The notes below the pieces were generated by a model that was not told the DNA's origin, made no database searches, and was given only the letters and a program-made list of their open reading frames with translations. 64,000 nt of DNA from Litsea cubeba (taxonomy: Eukaryota > Streptophyta > Magnoliopsida > Laurales > Lauraceae), in contig CM022951.1 in the NCBI GenBank assembly GCA_012931725.1, positions 27,743,853-27,807,852 of the forward strand, in the 5' to 3' direction. The translations under genes and the position numbers were made by a program. Shown one piece after another: positions 22,250-34,126 of this stretch (position 1 is the stretch's first letter; the number at the start of each line of letters is the position of its first letter).

Positions 22250-25200
22250 ATGGCTGCTTCACTAACCATTACTTTCGATGAAAACAAGCACCAACTCATG
22301 CTTCAACAGAAGCAAACCACGCGCACCTATAAGCGCCCCATCAGCTGCTGAAGTGTCAACTCCCTCGGCAACTCTCTAAACTCCGGGTCGACCTCGACTC
22401 CCCAGACTATCGTCTTTGGGACGCTGGGACCATTCCTACTTCCTGAGGAACAAACTGCTCCCTCCAAGAAGCAGAAACTCGCCTCTCAACGTGTCACTAC
22501 CGTGACACCAAAGGCGAGCACCAGAAGGCCTGAAGCCCGTGGCAGCCCCACGAAGCCTCAACCTGCAAACAACCAGGTCTACCCCAAGACTTGGTCCCCA
22601 AGACCTTCACCAAAACAGAGAAGGTCCCAGACATCCACTAAGCCAGCATTCCTGGCCCCACTCAAGGAGAACCAGTTCTATCCTCTTGCCTACATGAAAG
22701 AGGAGAGACCCATCTCCGACTTGACTTCCAAGTCATCCCAGCATGAGCCGGCTTATTCCTACAAGCCCAAAATCAAGTCATGCATCACAAGGCCTCCACA
22801 AGCACCTGCTAAGGCCTACAAACCTGCAGTTCGACCCTTCATCTCTACAGGGGCCGAACTTCAAAAATTCAAAGCTTCGTTGCAACTGGCGAAGGATAGG
22901 GTTCGCATCCTGTCCTTGCCCAGCTACAAAGAAGACAGGCTCGGCTGCTGCGCCCGAGGGAGCACATCCTTCATCGTCAAAGCCCAGTCAGAGCTGACCG
23001 AAGCTCAAATTGCTCGTCGTATACGCCGCCGCGCGTCGTACCGACAAAAGAGACTAGAGAAGCAAAGGACCCAGCCTCCCACACTTCAAGTCTCTCCCAA
23101 ATGGGTCGAAAAAGAAAGACCCAACCAAGTTGCTGCCGTCCATATGGTTGGAAAAACCAGAAGGCGCCAAAAATCAGCAACAAAAATCCATGTCCGACGT
23201 CCGATGACCCGCAGCGTCTCAAGGACAAGAAGACATTCAGAAGAATCCCCTGCTCCTTCAAGAAAAGGACAGCAGAGTGATCCTTCCTCAAGCTCTTCTT
23301 CAAAAAGAATGAGCCCCAGCTCAGTCACCAGGACAGTTTCTTCGTTCGAATCACGAAGGATGAATGTCTTGGCTACAAATTCTGAGCCACCACCCCACAA
23401 TCCACCTCCAGAAGATGCTATCACCCGCATCCAGCAGTTGGAACAGGGCCAGCAGAGGATTGAAACTCTGATGGAAAACCTTCTCCTCGCCTTCCAAAAT
23501 CAGGCGAATAATAAACCTCCTCCGAATCATCAAGACGACGAGGTAAATAGAGAAGAAAATGAGTCACGCGCCCTTACCAAAAAGGACGTAGATGGTATCC
23601 TCGCCAAAGCAAAAGAAGAGGATATACTCAAGGAGCATGGGATCAAGCCACCATATCCCTTATGGATGGACCCGGTCCCGTTCCCCACCAAATTCAGGCA
23701 TCCTACTCTCCAAACATATACGGGGAAAGGATCAGCCAGACAGCACGTCATCCACTTCAAGATCCTGACGGGAGCTATCGCGGATCAAGATGCACTCAAG
23801 ATCCGCCTCTTTGCAAGTACCCTAAAAGGTACGGCCTTCGATTGGTACTCCACTCTGCCGGAGGACTCAATCCAAAACTGGGCCATGCTAGAGACACGCT
23901 TCCTGACTCACTTCAAAGGTGAAGATCATCCCGCTACTATGGCTCAGTTGTGCAGCCTAAAACAGGGGGAGAATGAATCAACATATGACTTCATTCACAA
24001 GTGGAAAGCAATGGCATACAAATGCTCTGATGTATTGCCACAAGCGTCGCTAGTCGACATCTGCCGAAACAACATGAGAGCCAGAATCCACTCCATGATC
24101 ATCGGCAACAAATCAAAAAACCTGGGAGAACTCCTAGAAGCTTCCACGGAAGCTGAAACGGTGATTAAGGACCTCAACAGTCAGAAATCATCAAGAAAAG
24201 AGCCAACCGCCATTACGACCTCAAAACCAAAGAAGAAAGAGGTCCTCAATGTGCAGACCAAGTCAGCTCCTCAGCCACCAAAGAAAGCTGAAAACAAAGC
24301 TGTTGGTAAGAGACCTGAACTCTCTGATGCCTTCAAAGAACGAGTCGAGAAGAAATACCCGTTTGATGAAGATGTTGATGAAATCTTCGGGGCTCTTGTG
24401 GCAAACGGCAAGCTCACCTTGCCTGAACCAAAAAGACCGGGTGATGTTGGCAAAACCAACGATCCTCGGTACTGTCCATACCACCAGATGATCTCGCATC
24501 CTCTCAATCAATGCTTCGTTGTGAGAGAGAAAATAAATGAGATGTGGAAAAACGGAGTCATCACCTTTGACAAAAACTATGGGTCTGCCTCCGTCAACAT
24601 GGTGACATGTGGACAAACATCAAAATCACCGAAAAAGAAGATCACTACTTCCTTCAAGGTGATAAACTCAATCCAAGCGTCCGAGCAACTGGTTCCTTAC
24701 CCGACACCAGACGGACAACCGATATGGGTACATCCCGATCTCCTGGAAGATGAAAATTGGGAGGTCGTGAAAACAAAGCCTACAGCTCAACAGCGAAGGC
24801 AGGCTAGGAAACATCTCCTCAAGCTCAAACGGCAAGAGAAGACCCAGCCAAAACTAGAGGTCAAAGAAAAGGCAGAGGCTTCCTCTACCGCTTCACTGGA
24901 GGTAACAAAAACATCCCTTCCAGAGACTTCAAAGGGGGTAAGGAAATTCACTCTCAGTGATTTCATGCCACCTCAATTCAAAGAAGCCATGCAGGAGGCA
25001 TCATACTCTTGCAATTCGGTAGTTGGATTCTCCATTGATGGATACGAGTCCAGCGACACCGATGATGGATTCGAATCCAACTACACAGATGAGTGGGAGG
25101 AGTCCCTTGAAACAGGAGAATATCTCTCCGATGAAGAATGGGTTCCTGAGTCTCATCTTATGCCAGTAATCTGGTATAACCCCCTACAGCCACAAGGATC

Positions 25201-28200
25201 CTGGTCTGATGATGAAGAAGACCAAGAAGCTGTACAAGAAAATGCTGCTGAACCAGCACCTCTCATTACTCCAGTGGAAATCAACAATGTTGAGCCACAA
25301 AGAGATGATGAAGAAGAAGATCCAGCTCCCATGCCTGATCTTGAAGAATATGCAAGGATCTTGCAGCGACTCGCTCTAGAACAAGAGCAAGAACGCGTCA
25401 ACGAGCCTCCTCGCAATCCAGAGCCTGAAGTCCCTGAAGACCACCAGGTACATCCTCCCTTAACTCCTGAAAATGGAGAAAATTGCTGGATAGACGATCC
25501 TCTCACATCCGAGGATGAGTCTGACTCCGATCAGGCAACGTCTCCCGTCAGAGCTTCCTGTAATGTGATAATTCGGGATTATAGCTCTTCCGAAGCATCG
25601 TCTGATGAGAGCACTTACACTCCGGCGACGCCTAGCAATATATCTTCTGGAGCCACCTCATCTCACGTGACTTTCACTGAGATGACACCCTCTCAGGTTT
25701 CTTCTCCTGAGACTGTGACTTCAAAGTTCACACCCTTCCTGACTGAAGAATTCCCAGCCATTGATGCTTGGGACGATGAATTAGTCAACGAAGAAGAAAG
25801 ATTGCTGGATGCTGTTCAGGACTTGTTCCCGGAAAATGCTCCATGCAACACAATCACTGAGGATGGTAACTCTGCTGCTGATACATCCTCAGCAAATGAA
25901 AAACGACAGCCTCTTGATCCTGAAGACAATCTTCCAAACGAAGACCCTTCTCAAGAAGCTCTCGAAGTTGGTAGAGGCACCCGCTCTGGCCGGGACTACC
26001 ACAAAAATTACAACCAATCTTCCTTTACATATGTAAATCCTTCGGGAAAAGATGTTGTAAGCGCCCCTAGTGGCAACAATGATGAACATGCAGGCCCTAA
26101 GGAGGCTTTCAAGTATGACTTGATTGAACATTTCAAGCACATACCTGCACGTCTACACATCCTAGATTTGTTGCGAATGTCTCCGCACACTCGTGATAAT
26201 CTCATTTCGGAATTACAAAAGCTGAATGAGGATGTCGACAAACATGCCCCGCAAGTCCTCCAAATTGAAATGGATTACCGGGTCAAAAACTCAGAAGCCT
26301 CCTCAAAGGGAGAAAAGAAGAAAACTGAGGGATCATGCATTGAATGCCTCTCGGTTAAAAAAGCAGCCAGTGCAACCATCGCCTTCACAAAGGATGACCT
26401 CCTACTTGGCGAAACCAGCCATAACCGACCCCTGTACTTCACAGGGTATATCAAGGAAATGCCTATGCATAGAGTTCAGATCGACCCAGGTTCTGCACTC
26501 AACCTCATCTCCACATCGGCTCTTGAAGAGTTGGGCATCCCACCCAGCAAACTGAGCCACACATCTGTATCTATCTTTGGATACGATGGGAGTACTCAAA
26601 GGCCTATAGGCAAAATCAGGTTCAAGTTGCAGATCGGTGATCTTATCTCTGAAGTCACAGTGTATGCAATAAAGACCCCTTCATGCTACAACATCCTTCT
26701 CGGACGCCCTTGGATCCATGAGAATGGTGTTGTCCCTTCAACTCTACATCAATGCATCAAGTTTGTTGGCGACGACGGCATGATACATCGAGTCTTTGCG
26801 GACAGAAAACCCTTCAAAGGTAAAGAAGTCCACTTCGCAGATTCACAGATGTATGAAGGTGAAAAAGAAGAAGAGGAAAAACACACAGCATCCTTTGCCG
26901 AAAATCTCCAGAAAGATAAAGGCAAAGCTCCTCAACAATCACCGGAAGAAAATAAACCATCCGGTAAATCTGAAGAGAGCATGCAAACTCCCTTCATCAT
27001 CTCCCTCAAATCTTCAAAGCCTTTGGTCATCACAACTAAAGTGAAGAAGGCAAAACAAAAGCCTGGGGGCAAATTTGTTGTCTCTTTCGTGTCTATCATG
27101 CAAGACACGGACTCGGATTCAGAGCCAGAAGACGACACATCGTCAAGCCAAGCTGACACTCAGCAAGTTCAGCCTGCTCTTACTCCAATGGAGACAACTT
27201 CTGACATAGAAGATCCTACGTCAGCTTCCTTCGTTGTTCCAGCAACTTCAACAAAGGAAAAGCCGTTCTTCTTCCATAGATCGGATGCTTCTTCATCAAA
27301 CTCCATGCTTGAACCTTTCCAAAATAAAGGTACGCCTCAACTATCCTTATACAGTTCTGTGGCACAAGCTATTATGAAGAAAATGGGCTATGACGCTCAA
27401 AACCCAGTCGGTTTGGGAGAAGGACGCGGTATTCTCACACCATTGGGGCCCGTCTTGACCAAAAGCCAGCTGGAAGATTGGAGACTCTACGGCTATGTAG
27501 AAAAGTCTTCACACGGGTTAGGGTATGATCCTGACACTCCCTTGAGACAGTTGACACAAAGGCTTAAAAGTCAATATACTGACCAAGCCTCAACATCTCA
27601 AGTCCATGAAGACATCCATCTCCCTGGATATCTCTTTGATGAGTCACCTGACAAAGATCCAGGAAGCTCATCCAATTGGCACGATTTCTCCGAAAATGAA
27701 GAGGAGTTGTCCGATGGCACAGACGTGTGGACTTCTGACCCAGAAGAACCCTCATCTCCAAAAGAAGTAGCCTACTTCGGCTCGGTTTCAACAGGCAATT
27801 GGGATCATCTCATAGCAAGCCTTGGGAAAATTACCGATCAAGAAGACCCGTGGAAAGGAACAAAACCTTGGTCTGGAAATGCTCTTGAAACCCCAGAAGG
27901 TTTCGTTGAGCTGGAAGCCTCCGAAAATATTGTGGAGGAACCACCTTCGAACCTTCCAACAGAAGATCCTGTTCAAAAGATAGACTTGGGAACACCAGAT
28001 AACCCACGTCCTGTATTCATAAGCAAGAATATAAAGGATGATGAGTTACCCGAGTATATCGCCTTTCTTCTTGAGTTTGTTGATTGCTTTGCTTGGTCTT
28101 ACGCTGAAATGCCAGGCTTAGACCCCAAAATAGCAGTTCACAAACTCAATCTTCAAGAAGACATCAAGCCTGTCAAGCAAGGCCAAAGAAGATTCCGTCC

Positions 28201-29887
28201 AGATGTGATGGATAAAATTGAACAAGAAGTTCAAAAACTCAAAAGCGTCGGCTTCATCCGTGAGGAACAACATCCTGAATGGTTGGCCAACATTGTCCCC
28301 GTGACAAAGAAAAATGGGCAGATCAGGGTCTGTATTGATTATAAAGACCAGAATGGCGCATGCCCAAAAGATGAATTTCCGCTCCCCATACCAGAGGTAA
28401 TGATTGATAATACCTGTGGATTCGAGCGAATGACATTCATGGATGGTTTCTCTGGCTACAATCAGATAAAGATGCATCCTGAGGATGAAAAACATACATC
28501 CTTTCGAACCCCATTTGGCGTGTATTGTTACACTGTCATGCCATTTGGTCTGAAGAATGCTGGTGCCACATATCAGAGGGCTATGATGAAAATATTCCAA
28601 GATATGCAGCACAAGACGGTTGAATGTTACGTTGATGACCTCGCCGTCAAAAGCAGAAGAAAAGAAGATCATCTCGAAAACCTCCGAGAAGTCTTCCTCC
28701 GGCTTCGCAAACACAAACTGCGAATGAATCCATTGAAATGCTTCTTCGGCGTCTCGTCGGGTAAGTTCCTCGGATTCTTAGTTCGGAAAGCTGGAATAGA
28801 GCTTGACCCCATAAAAGTCAAAGCCATTCTAGAAATGCCCTCTCCAAGAACCTTGAGAGAACTCAAAGGGCTTCAAGGGAGATTGGCCTACATCAGACGG
28901 TTCATCTCCAATCTTTCGGGGAAATGCCGTCCATTCTCCCGGTTGATGAAAAAAGGTGTAAACTTTGTCTGGGATGCTGACTGTGAAGCTGTTTTCCAAG
29001 ACATCAAGTCATACCTGACAAAACCTCCAGTGTTAGCTGCTCCTACCACTGGAAAACCATTCATCTTGTACACAAGAGCCCTTGATCACTCTTTGGGAGC
29101 TCTGCTTGCGCAAGAAAATGATCAGAGAAAAGAAGCTGCTCTATATTACCTCAGCCGCATGCTAGTAGGTGCAGAGCATCGCTACTCTCCAGTCGAAAAA
29201 GAATGTCTTGCAGTGATGTTCGCCGTACAAAAGCTGCGTCACTACTTGCTTTCCAACACAGTCTACCTGGTCTCGAGGGTCAACCTCTTGAAGGTCCTTG
29301 TCACAAAGGCAGGTTCTCTCAATGCTCGACTGGCAAAGTGGTCCATCCTTCTGTCACAATTTGATATTAGGTATGTACCACAAAAAGCAATCAAAGGGCA
29401 AGCTCTAGCGGACTTCCTCGCAGAGCATCCATTGCCTAAAGATTCTCCACTCAGAGATGATCTCCCAGACGAACCAGTCTACAATGTGGAGACTTTCTCA
29501 CAAAGTGCCTCCTGGGATATGTACTTTGATGGTGCAACCAGGACAAATGAAAAAAGACAGCTGATCTCGGGAGTTGGCATCCTCTTTGTTAGCCCCGACA
29601 AATACATGATTCCACACGCTTTCTCGCTACTGGAACCATGCACAAACAATGCAGCTGAATATCAAGCTCTGATCTTAGGATTGGAACTCGCCATCGAATC
29701 CGGTATCACCATGCTGGAAGTCTTTGGAGACTCTCAACTGATCGTCAACCAGATGAATCAGAAATTTGAAGTCAGGAAGCCAGATTTGTTGCCTACTACA
29801 ACAAGGCACAATCACTTCTGCAAAAGTTTGACATCTGTCACATCACCCACATTCGTAGAGGTGAAAACATACGTGCAGATGCCCTAG
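22250..29887 (+). pseudogene. Inner gypsy gag-pro-RT-RNase H polyprotein
   Basis: The ATG at 22250 is in frame with the long frame that follows, with one TGA between (22349-22351). Numbering from 22502, the order is: basic N-terminus; gag domain about 430-510 (FASTLKGTAFDWYSTL); zinc knuckle CX2HX4HX4C at 658-671; acidic linker 800-1150; protease with Asp-Pro-Gly-Ser at D1328; G-patch about 1620-1680; RT with YVDD at 2043-2046; first RNase H about 2183-2270, with Arg where the first catalytic Asp is expected (YTRALD, Y2190); second, archaeal-type RNase H with D2343, E2386 and D2410. A one-base deletion near 29790 shifts the frame, so the last 40 or so residues are out of frame. The dual RNase H is the hallmark of the Tat lineage. 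Apart from these lesions the frame is intact over 7.5 kb. Confidence 0.93.
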
Positions 29888-31131
29888 CTGGACTTGCCGC
29901 ATCCATGGCAATCCAGGAAGGGGAAAACATGCAAATCACAGTGTGCGAAAGGAGAATCCTTCCTCCTCTTAACACACACCAAGCAGTTGCTGAATGCCAC
30001 CAAGTGGTCGGAAGTCGGATTTCAATCCTTCAAACTTCAATCGGCGACTGGAGGGATCCGTTCATTGATTACATTATGTTCGGAATCCTACCTGAAGATC
30101 CAAAAGAACGGGTAAGCATCCAAAGGCGAACCCCAAGCTTCCATTTGGATATTCCTTCAAAAATCCTTTACAGGAAATCCTTCAACGGAGTACTTCTACG
30201 CTGCTTGTCACAACAAGAGGCTGAAGAAACACTCAAAGAAGTTCATGCTGGTCTTTGTGGAGCTCATCAGGCTGGACCTAAGCTCTATGATCAGATAAAA
30301 AGGTTAGGATATTACTGGCCTACCATGGTAGCTGACGCAATGCAATTTGCTAAGCGCTGCCAACAATGCCAAGTTCATGGAGATTACATTCACATGCCTC
30401 CAGAATGGCTGCATCCTACAGCGATCTCATGGCCTTTCGAAGCCTGGGGTATGGACATCATAGGTCCTATTTCTCCCCCTTCAAGCAAAGGTCATCGCTT
30501 CATCTTCGCCTCTACGGATTACTTCTCCAAGTGGTCAGAAGCATTTGCGTTTAACGAAATGAAGACCTCATCAGTCCTTCAGTTCCTACGCACCAACATC
30601 ATTTGTCGTTTCGGCATACCCAAAAGATTCGTCCATGATAACGGACCACAGTTCCGGGATCATCGATTCTACAGGTTCTGCGACAAATACAAAATCCAAA
30701 GCTGTCCTTCGACTCCATACAATCCGGCAGCAAACGGGTTAGCAGAAGCTTTCAACAAGACACTCTGCAAAATCCTCAAAAAAATGGTCTCTAGTCACAA
30801 AAGAGACTGGAGCGACAAAATGTCCGAAGCTTTGTGGGCCTATCGAACCACCGTTCGGGGACCAACCCATAGCACACCATTCTCCTTGGTCTATGGATGC
30901 GAAGCTGTCGTGCCCTTGGAAGTACAAATTCCTTCCTTAAGGGTATCCTTGCAAAATGACATCACTCAAGAAAGCAATGTCAAATTGCGACTCTATGAGC
31001 TGGACAATCTCGATGAGAAACGGCTCGAAGCTCAACAAAGCATTGAACTTTACCAAGCACGTATGGCAGGATCTTTCGATAAAAAGGTCAGGCAACGCGC
31101 CTACAAAAGAGTGACTTGGTTCTTGCGGTAA
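29790..31131 (+). pseudogene. Inner gypsy integrase
   Basis: It continues the polyprotein after the frameshift; the frame is already homologous upstream of the first Met at 29905. Numbering from 29905, the zinc-binding HHCC motif is H114, H121, C152 and C155. The catalytic triad is D184 (WGMDIIGP), D245 (DNGPQF) and E281 (NGLAEAFNK), with D-X60-D-X35-E spacing. A second frameshift near 31110 separates it from its last 60 residues. Function in an active element: insertion of the cDNA. Confidence 0.92.
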
Positions 31132-31304
31132 AAAGACCAATGGTCTTCGCTCACAAGTCTAAAGGCAAATTTGAGCCAAAATGGGAGGGACCCTACGTCA
31201 TCGACAAGGTTTTCTCTAATGGTGCATACACACTCCTAAACATGGAAGGTGACAGATGTATGCTGCCTATCAACGGCAAGTTCTTAAAGCGGTACTACCC
31301 TTGA
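31116..31304 (+). pseudogene. Inner gypsy integrase C-terminus
   Basis: FEPKWEGPYVIDKVFSNGAY and the terminal INGKFLKRYYP are the usual end of plant Tat integrases; no chromodomain follows. It is out of frame with the integrase body because of a small indel near 31110. TGA is at 31302-31304. Confidence 0.85.
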
Positions 31305-31674
31305 AGACTTACCCAACTGGGTAAGAGCAATGCCTGCACGGCCAAAGCCGGTTTCCAGGTACACGCTCGCTAAACCCACCCTTTTTATTTTTAGAATTTT
31401 CATATCAAATGTTGAAATTTCTAGAAATCTAAAACAATGCTTACTTTCATCGTTTCATTGTTCAAAAAAAAAATTATATCCAAGTTTAGGAACCTTTCCC
31501 TAACTTGACCAAAATTTTCAACCTTTGAACCCAAAATTCATGGTTTGAAACAAAATCCGGATTCAGGGATTTCCACCCTAGTCCACCCTGCCTTTTACCG
31601 CCAAAATGGTTTTAGGTCAAAATTTATGACCCTCGTGTCTTTAAAAAAAAATGGTTTTTAAAAAAAAACCGCGA

Positions 31675-32200
31675 GGAAGCGACACTTAGTCAATACTCGC
31701 ACAAATCGGAAGCAAGCGAACCACGTTCGACACTTCCAAAATCGCAGGGAAGCGACATTTCGTCGGTACTTGCAAAATCCAAAACTGTGGAGACGCAACA
31801 TTTCAGTTGATATCCACAACCCAAATTTCAAAGGTTCGAAAAAAACCTAAAAAACTGTGGAGACGCAACATTTCAGTTGATATCCACAACCCAAATTTCA
31901 AAGGTTCGAAAAAAACCTAAAAAAACTGTGGAGACGCAACATTTCAGTTGATATCCATAACCCAAAGGTTCGAGAAAACCACAAATTTCAAAAATCGTGG
32001 GGAAACGACATCAAGTCAGTACCCGCAAAACCAAAATTTTTGAAAAGCAAGGATGCGACATTCCATCGATACTTGCACCCAAATCCGCGAGGATGCGACA
32101 TTCCATCGATACTCGCAACCGAATGAGCAAGGATGCGACATTCCATCGATACTTGCAAGAACATTCAGCAGGGAGGCGACTTTTAGTCGATACTTGCATT
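31675..32200 (+). repeat. Minisatellite built on a 26-bp GCGACATT...TCGATACTTGCA core
   Basis: Diverged cores recur at 31675-32200. One subset is amplified as three 70/71-bp units starting at 31781, 31851 and 31922. Another subset, GATGCGACATTCCATCGATAC, occurs three times between 32045 and 32155. It occupies the place between pol and the antisense promoter where an extra gene would be expected. Confidence 0.85.
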
Positions 32201-32216
32201 TTTTTGAAAACCAAAC

Positions 32217-32600
32217 CGGCTATAAATGCCATCAAAAACAGGCTATAAATGCCACAAACCGGCTATCGATGCCACTAAAACAAACCGGCTATCAATGCCA
32301 CAAAAAAAAAACTTGAATTTCAAAAAAAAAAAAACGGCTATCAATGCCACCAAAACAAAACCGGCTATAGATGCCACAAAACAAACCGGCTATCAATGCC
32401 ACCAAAACAAAACCGGCTATAGATGCCACAAAACAAACCGGCTATCAATGCCACCAAAACAAAACCGGCTATCAATGCCACCAAAACTGGCTATAGATGC
32501 CACAAAAAAAAACTCGGCTATCAATGCCACAAAAAAAAAGCTGGCTCTCATGCCAAAATTGGCTTCCATGCCACAAACAAAAACCTGGCTTTCATGCCAA
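32217..32600 (+). repeat. CGGCTAT(A/C)AATGCC minisatellite in the 3' region
   Basis: More than ten copies of CCGGCTATCAATGCCACCAA and close variants, about 20-35 bp apart. The core CGGCTATAAATGCC is also repeated 2-5 times near the end of every LTR of this family in the window. Confidence 0.88.
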
Positions 32601-32639
32601 AACAATTACTTGACAAAAGATTTTCACAACATGACAACC

Positions 32640-33180
32640 TTTTGATCAAATCCCATTTAGCAATTACTTTCAAGTGAGCGTAGGGATAAAAAAAAAAAAG
32701 AGTACCAAAAAATACATGTGGTACCAAAAAAGAAAAAAAGAAAAAAAAGGGCTGGCCCACAGGCCGTGGCCCACAGGCCACGTGGCCGTACGGCCAGATC
32801 CGTACGGATCTGTCCGTACGGCCCACAAAAAAAAATGCAAAAAAAAAAAAAAAAAATAGAAGAGAAAGCAAAAAGAAAACACGTGTGAAAAAAAAAAGAG
32901 GGAAAACACGTGAAAGAAAAAAAAAAGAAGAAAAGAAAAAGAAACAAAAAAAAAAGAAAGAACTTTATTTTTCCTACAATGGAGTTTTCTTGAAAAAAAA
33001 AAGGAGAACTTACTTGAAGCCATTGATGGAGAAGAAGAAGAAAAGTCTTGAAGATCTTGAAGAAGAAGAACTCTTGGTCTTGAAGCCCTCTTGATATTAT
33101 TGCAAAAGAAAGTAATAAGAGCAAGAGATCCAACCTCCTCCTTGCTTTTATAGAGGAGAGCAGACCAAGAAGGAAAGAAG
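32640..33180 (-). pseudogene. Remnant of antisense extra gene in inner gypsy: promoter, first exon, intron start
   Basis: On the minus strand a TATA box (33152-33145), an untranslated leader, an ATG (33023-33021), ten coding bases ATGGCTTCAA and a GTAAGT donor (33013-33008) are intact. They match 57732-57876 and 63559-63703. The following intron is low-complexity with the CCGTACGG palindrome. The exon that follows in element 1 (58600 on) is absent; minisatellite lies there instead. The gene has therefore lost its body. Confidence 0.7.
33145..33152 (-). promoter_or_regulatory. TATA box of the antisense extra gene, inner gypsy
   Basis: TATAAAAG on the minus strand, about 130 bp upstream of the conserved ATG. 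The same spacing is found in elements 1 and 2. Confidence 0.65.
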
Positions 33181-34114
33181 AAAAAGGTAAGTGTTACTAA
33201 TTAGTAACCTTACCAAAGAAAGAGATTAGAAAGATTCTTTCCCAAAAGAAAGATATCTTGAAGGATTTTCTCCCAAAAAGAGATCGATGACGGATTCTTC
33301 CCAAAAGAAAGATATCTTGAGATATCCTATCCCAAAATAAAGGGATCATGAGAGATTCTCTCCAAGTAAAGATATTCTTAGATATTCTCTATCCAAATGA
33401 GATATTTTTGGATATTCTTTACAAAAATGACACCATATGAGATCTAAGCCATTTCAAAAAGCTTAAGGCCCCATGGGTTAGCCCATATGAGCCAGGTTTG
33501 ACCACCTAGGCACAAAAAAAAATATATATATATATTTTGGGCTTTTAGTCAAAGAGAAATCCCTCTTACCAAGAGCATACAAAAATGGTTCCATGCCTCT
33601 TTTGAGTTGATTGGACCATACAAAAGAAAATTCCAAGCCCCATGAGCTTCCAAAAAATCAAACCATCCAGCCTCATCTACTAAATTGAGCCAAAATCTTG
33701 AAATTGACATTCCACAAAAACCAAAACCAAAAACCAAAACCTGATCCACTAACTTGCCACATACAGCCTGTTAGGTCACAAGATCAAAAATCAAAATTGA
33801 TCCCCCAACATTCCACATACAGCTTGTTGGGTCACACGATCAAAACCAAACCCGACCCCCTAACCTGCCACATACAGCCTGTTAGGTCACAAGGTCAAAA
33901 CCCAAATCCACATCCCTGATGTCATCTTCAAAACTTTGCCTCGAGATGGTACGTGATCCCTTTCACTACCATAAAACTCCCCTGGAAGCTCAAAAGGCTA
34001 CAAATACCAAAAAGAAAGACTGCTCAAAGACTCTTGGTCAAGTCACAGGCTCTCCTTCGAAAATCTCTTCGAGGCACATCGACTACAAAAGTTAAGCAAC
34101 TCGTCGCTGTACCT
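33181..34114 (+). other. 3' untranslated region of inner gypsy
   Basis: Non-coding. It has a block of AAGATATC/AAAGAGATT-type short repeats (33220-33420) and, at about 33760-33910, three copies of CACATACAGCCTGTTAGGTCACA spaced about 55 bp apart. Elements 1 and 2 carry four copies in reverse at 56928-57130 and 62741-62960. Confidence 0.7.
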
Positions 34115-34126
34115 CGAGGGGGCATT
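34113..34126 (+). promoter_or_regulatory. Polypurine tract of inner gypsy element
   Basis: CTCGAGGGGGCATT directly before the 3' LTR start TGTTGACACC. The same tract adjoins the LTRs at 56681 and 62505 on the minus strand. Confidence 0.8.

Noticed and set aside
32217..32600. CRISPR-like regular repeats
   Set aside because: Short AT-rich degenerate units with no constant-length unique spacers, in a plant retroelement; a minisatellite.
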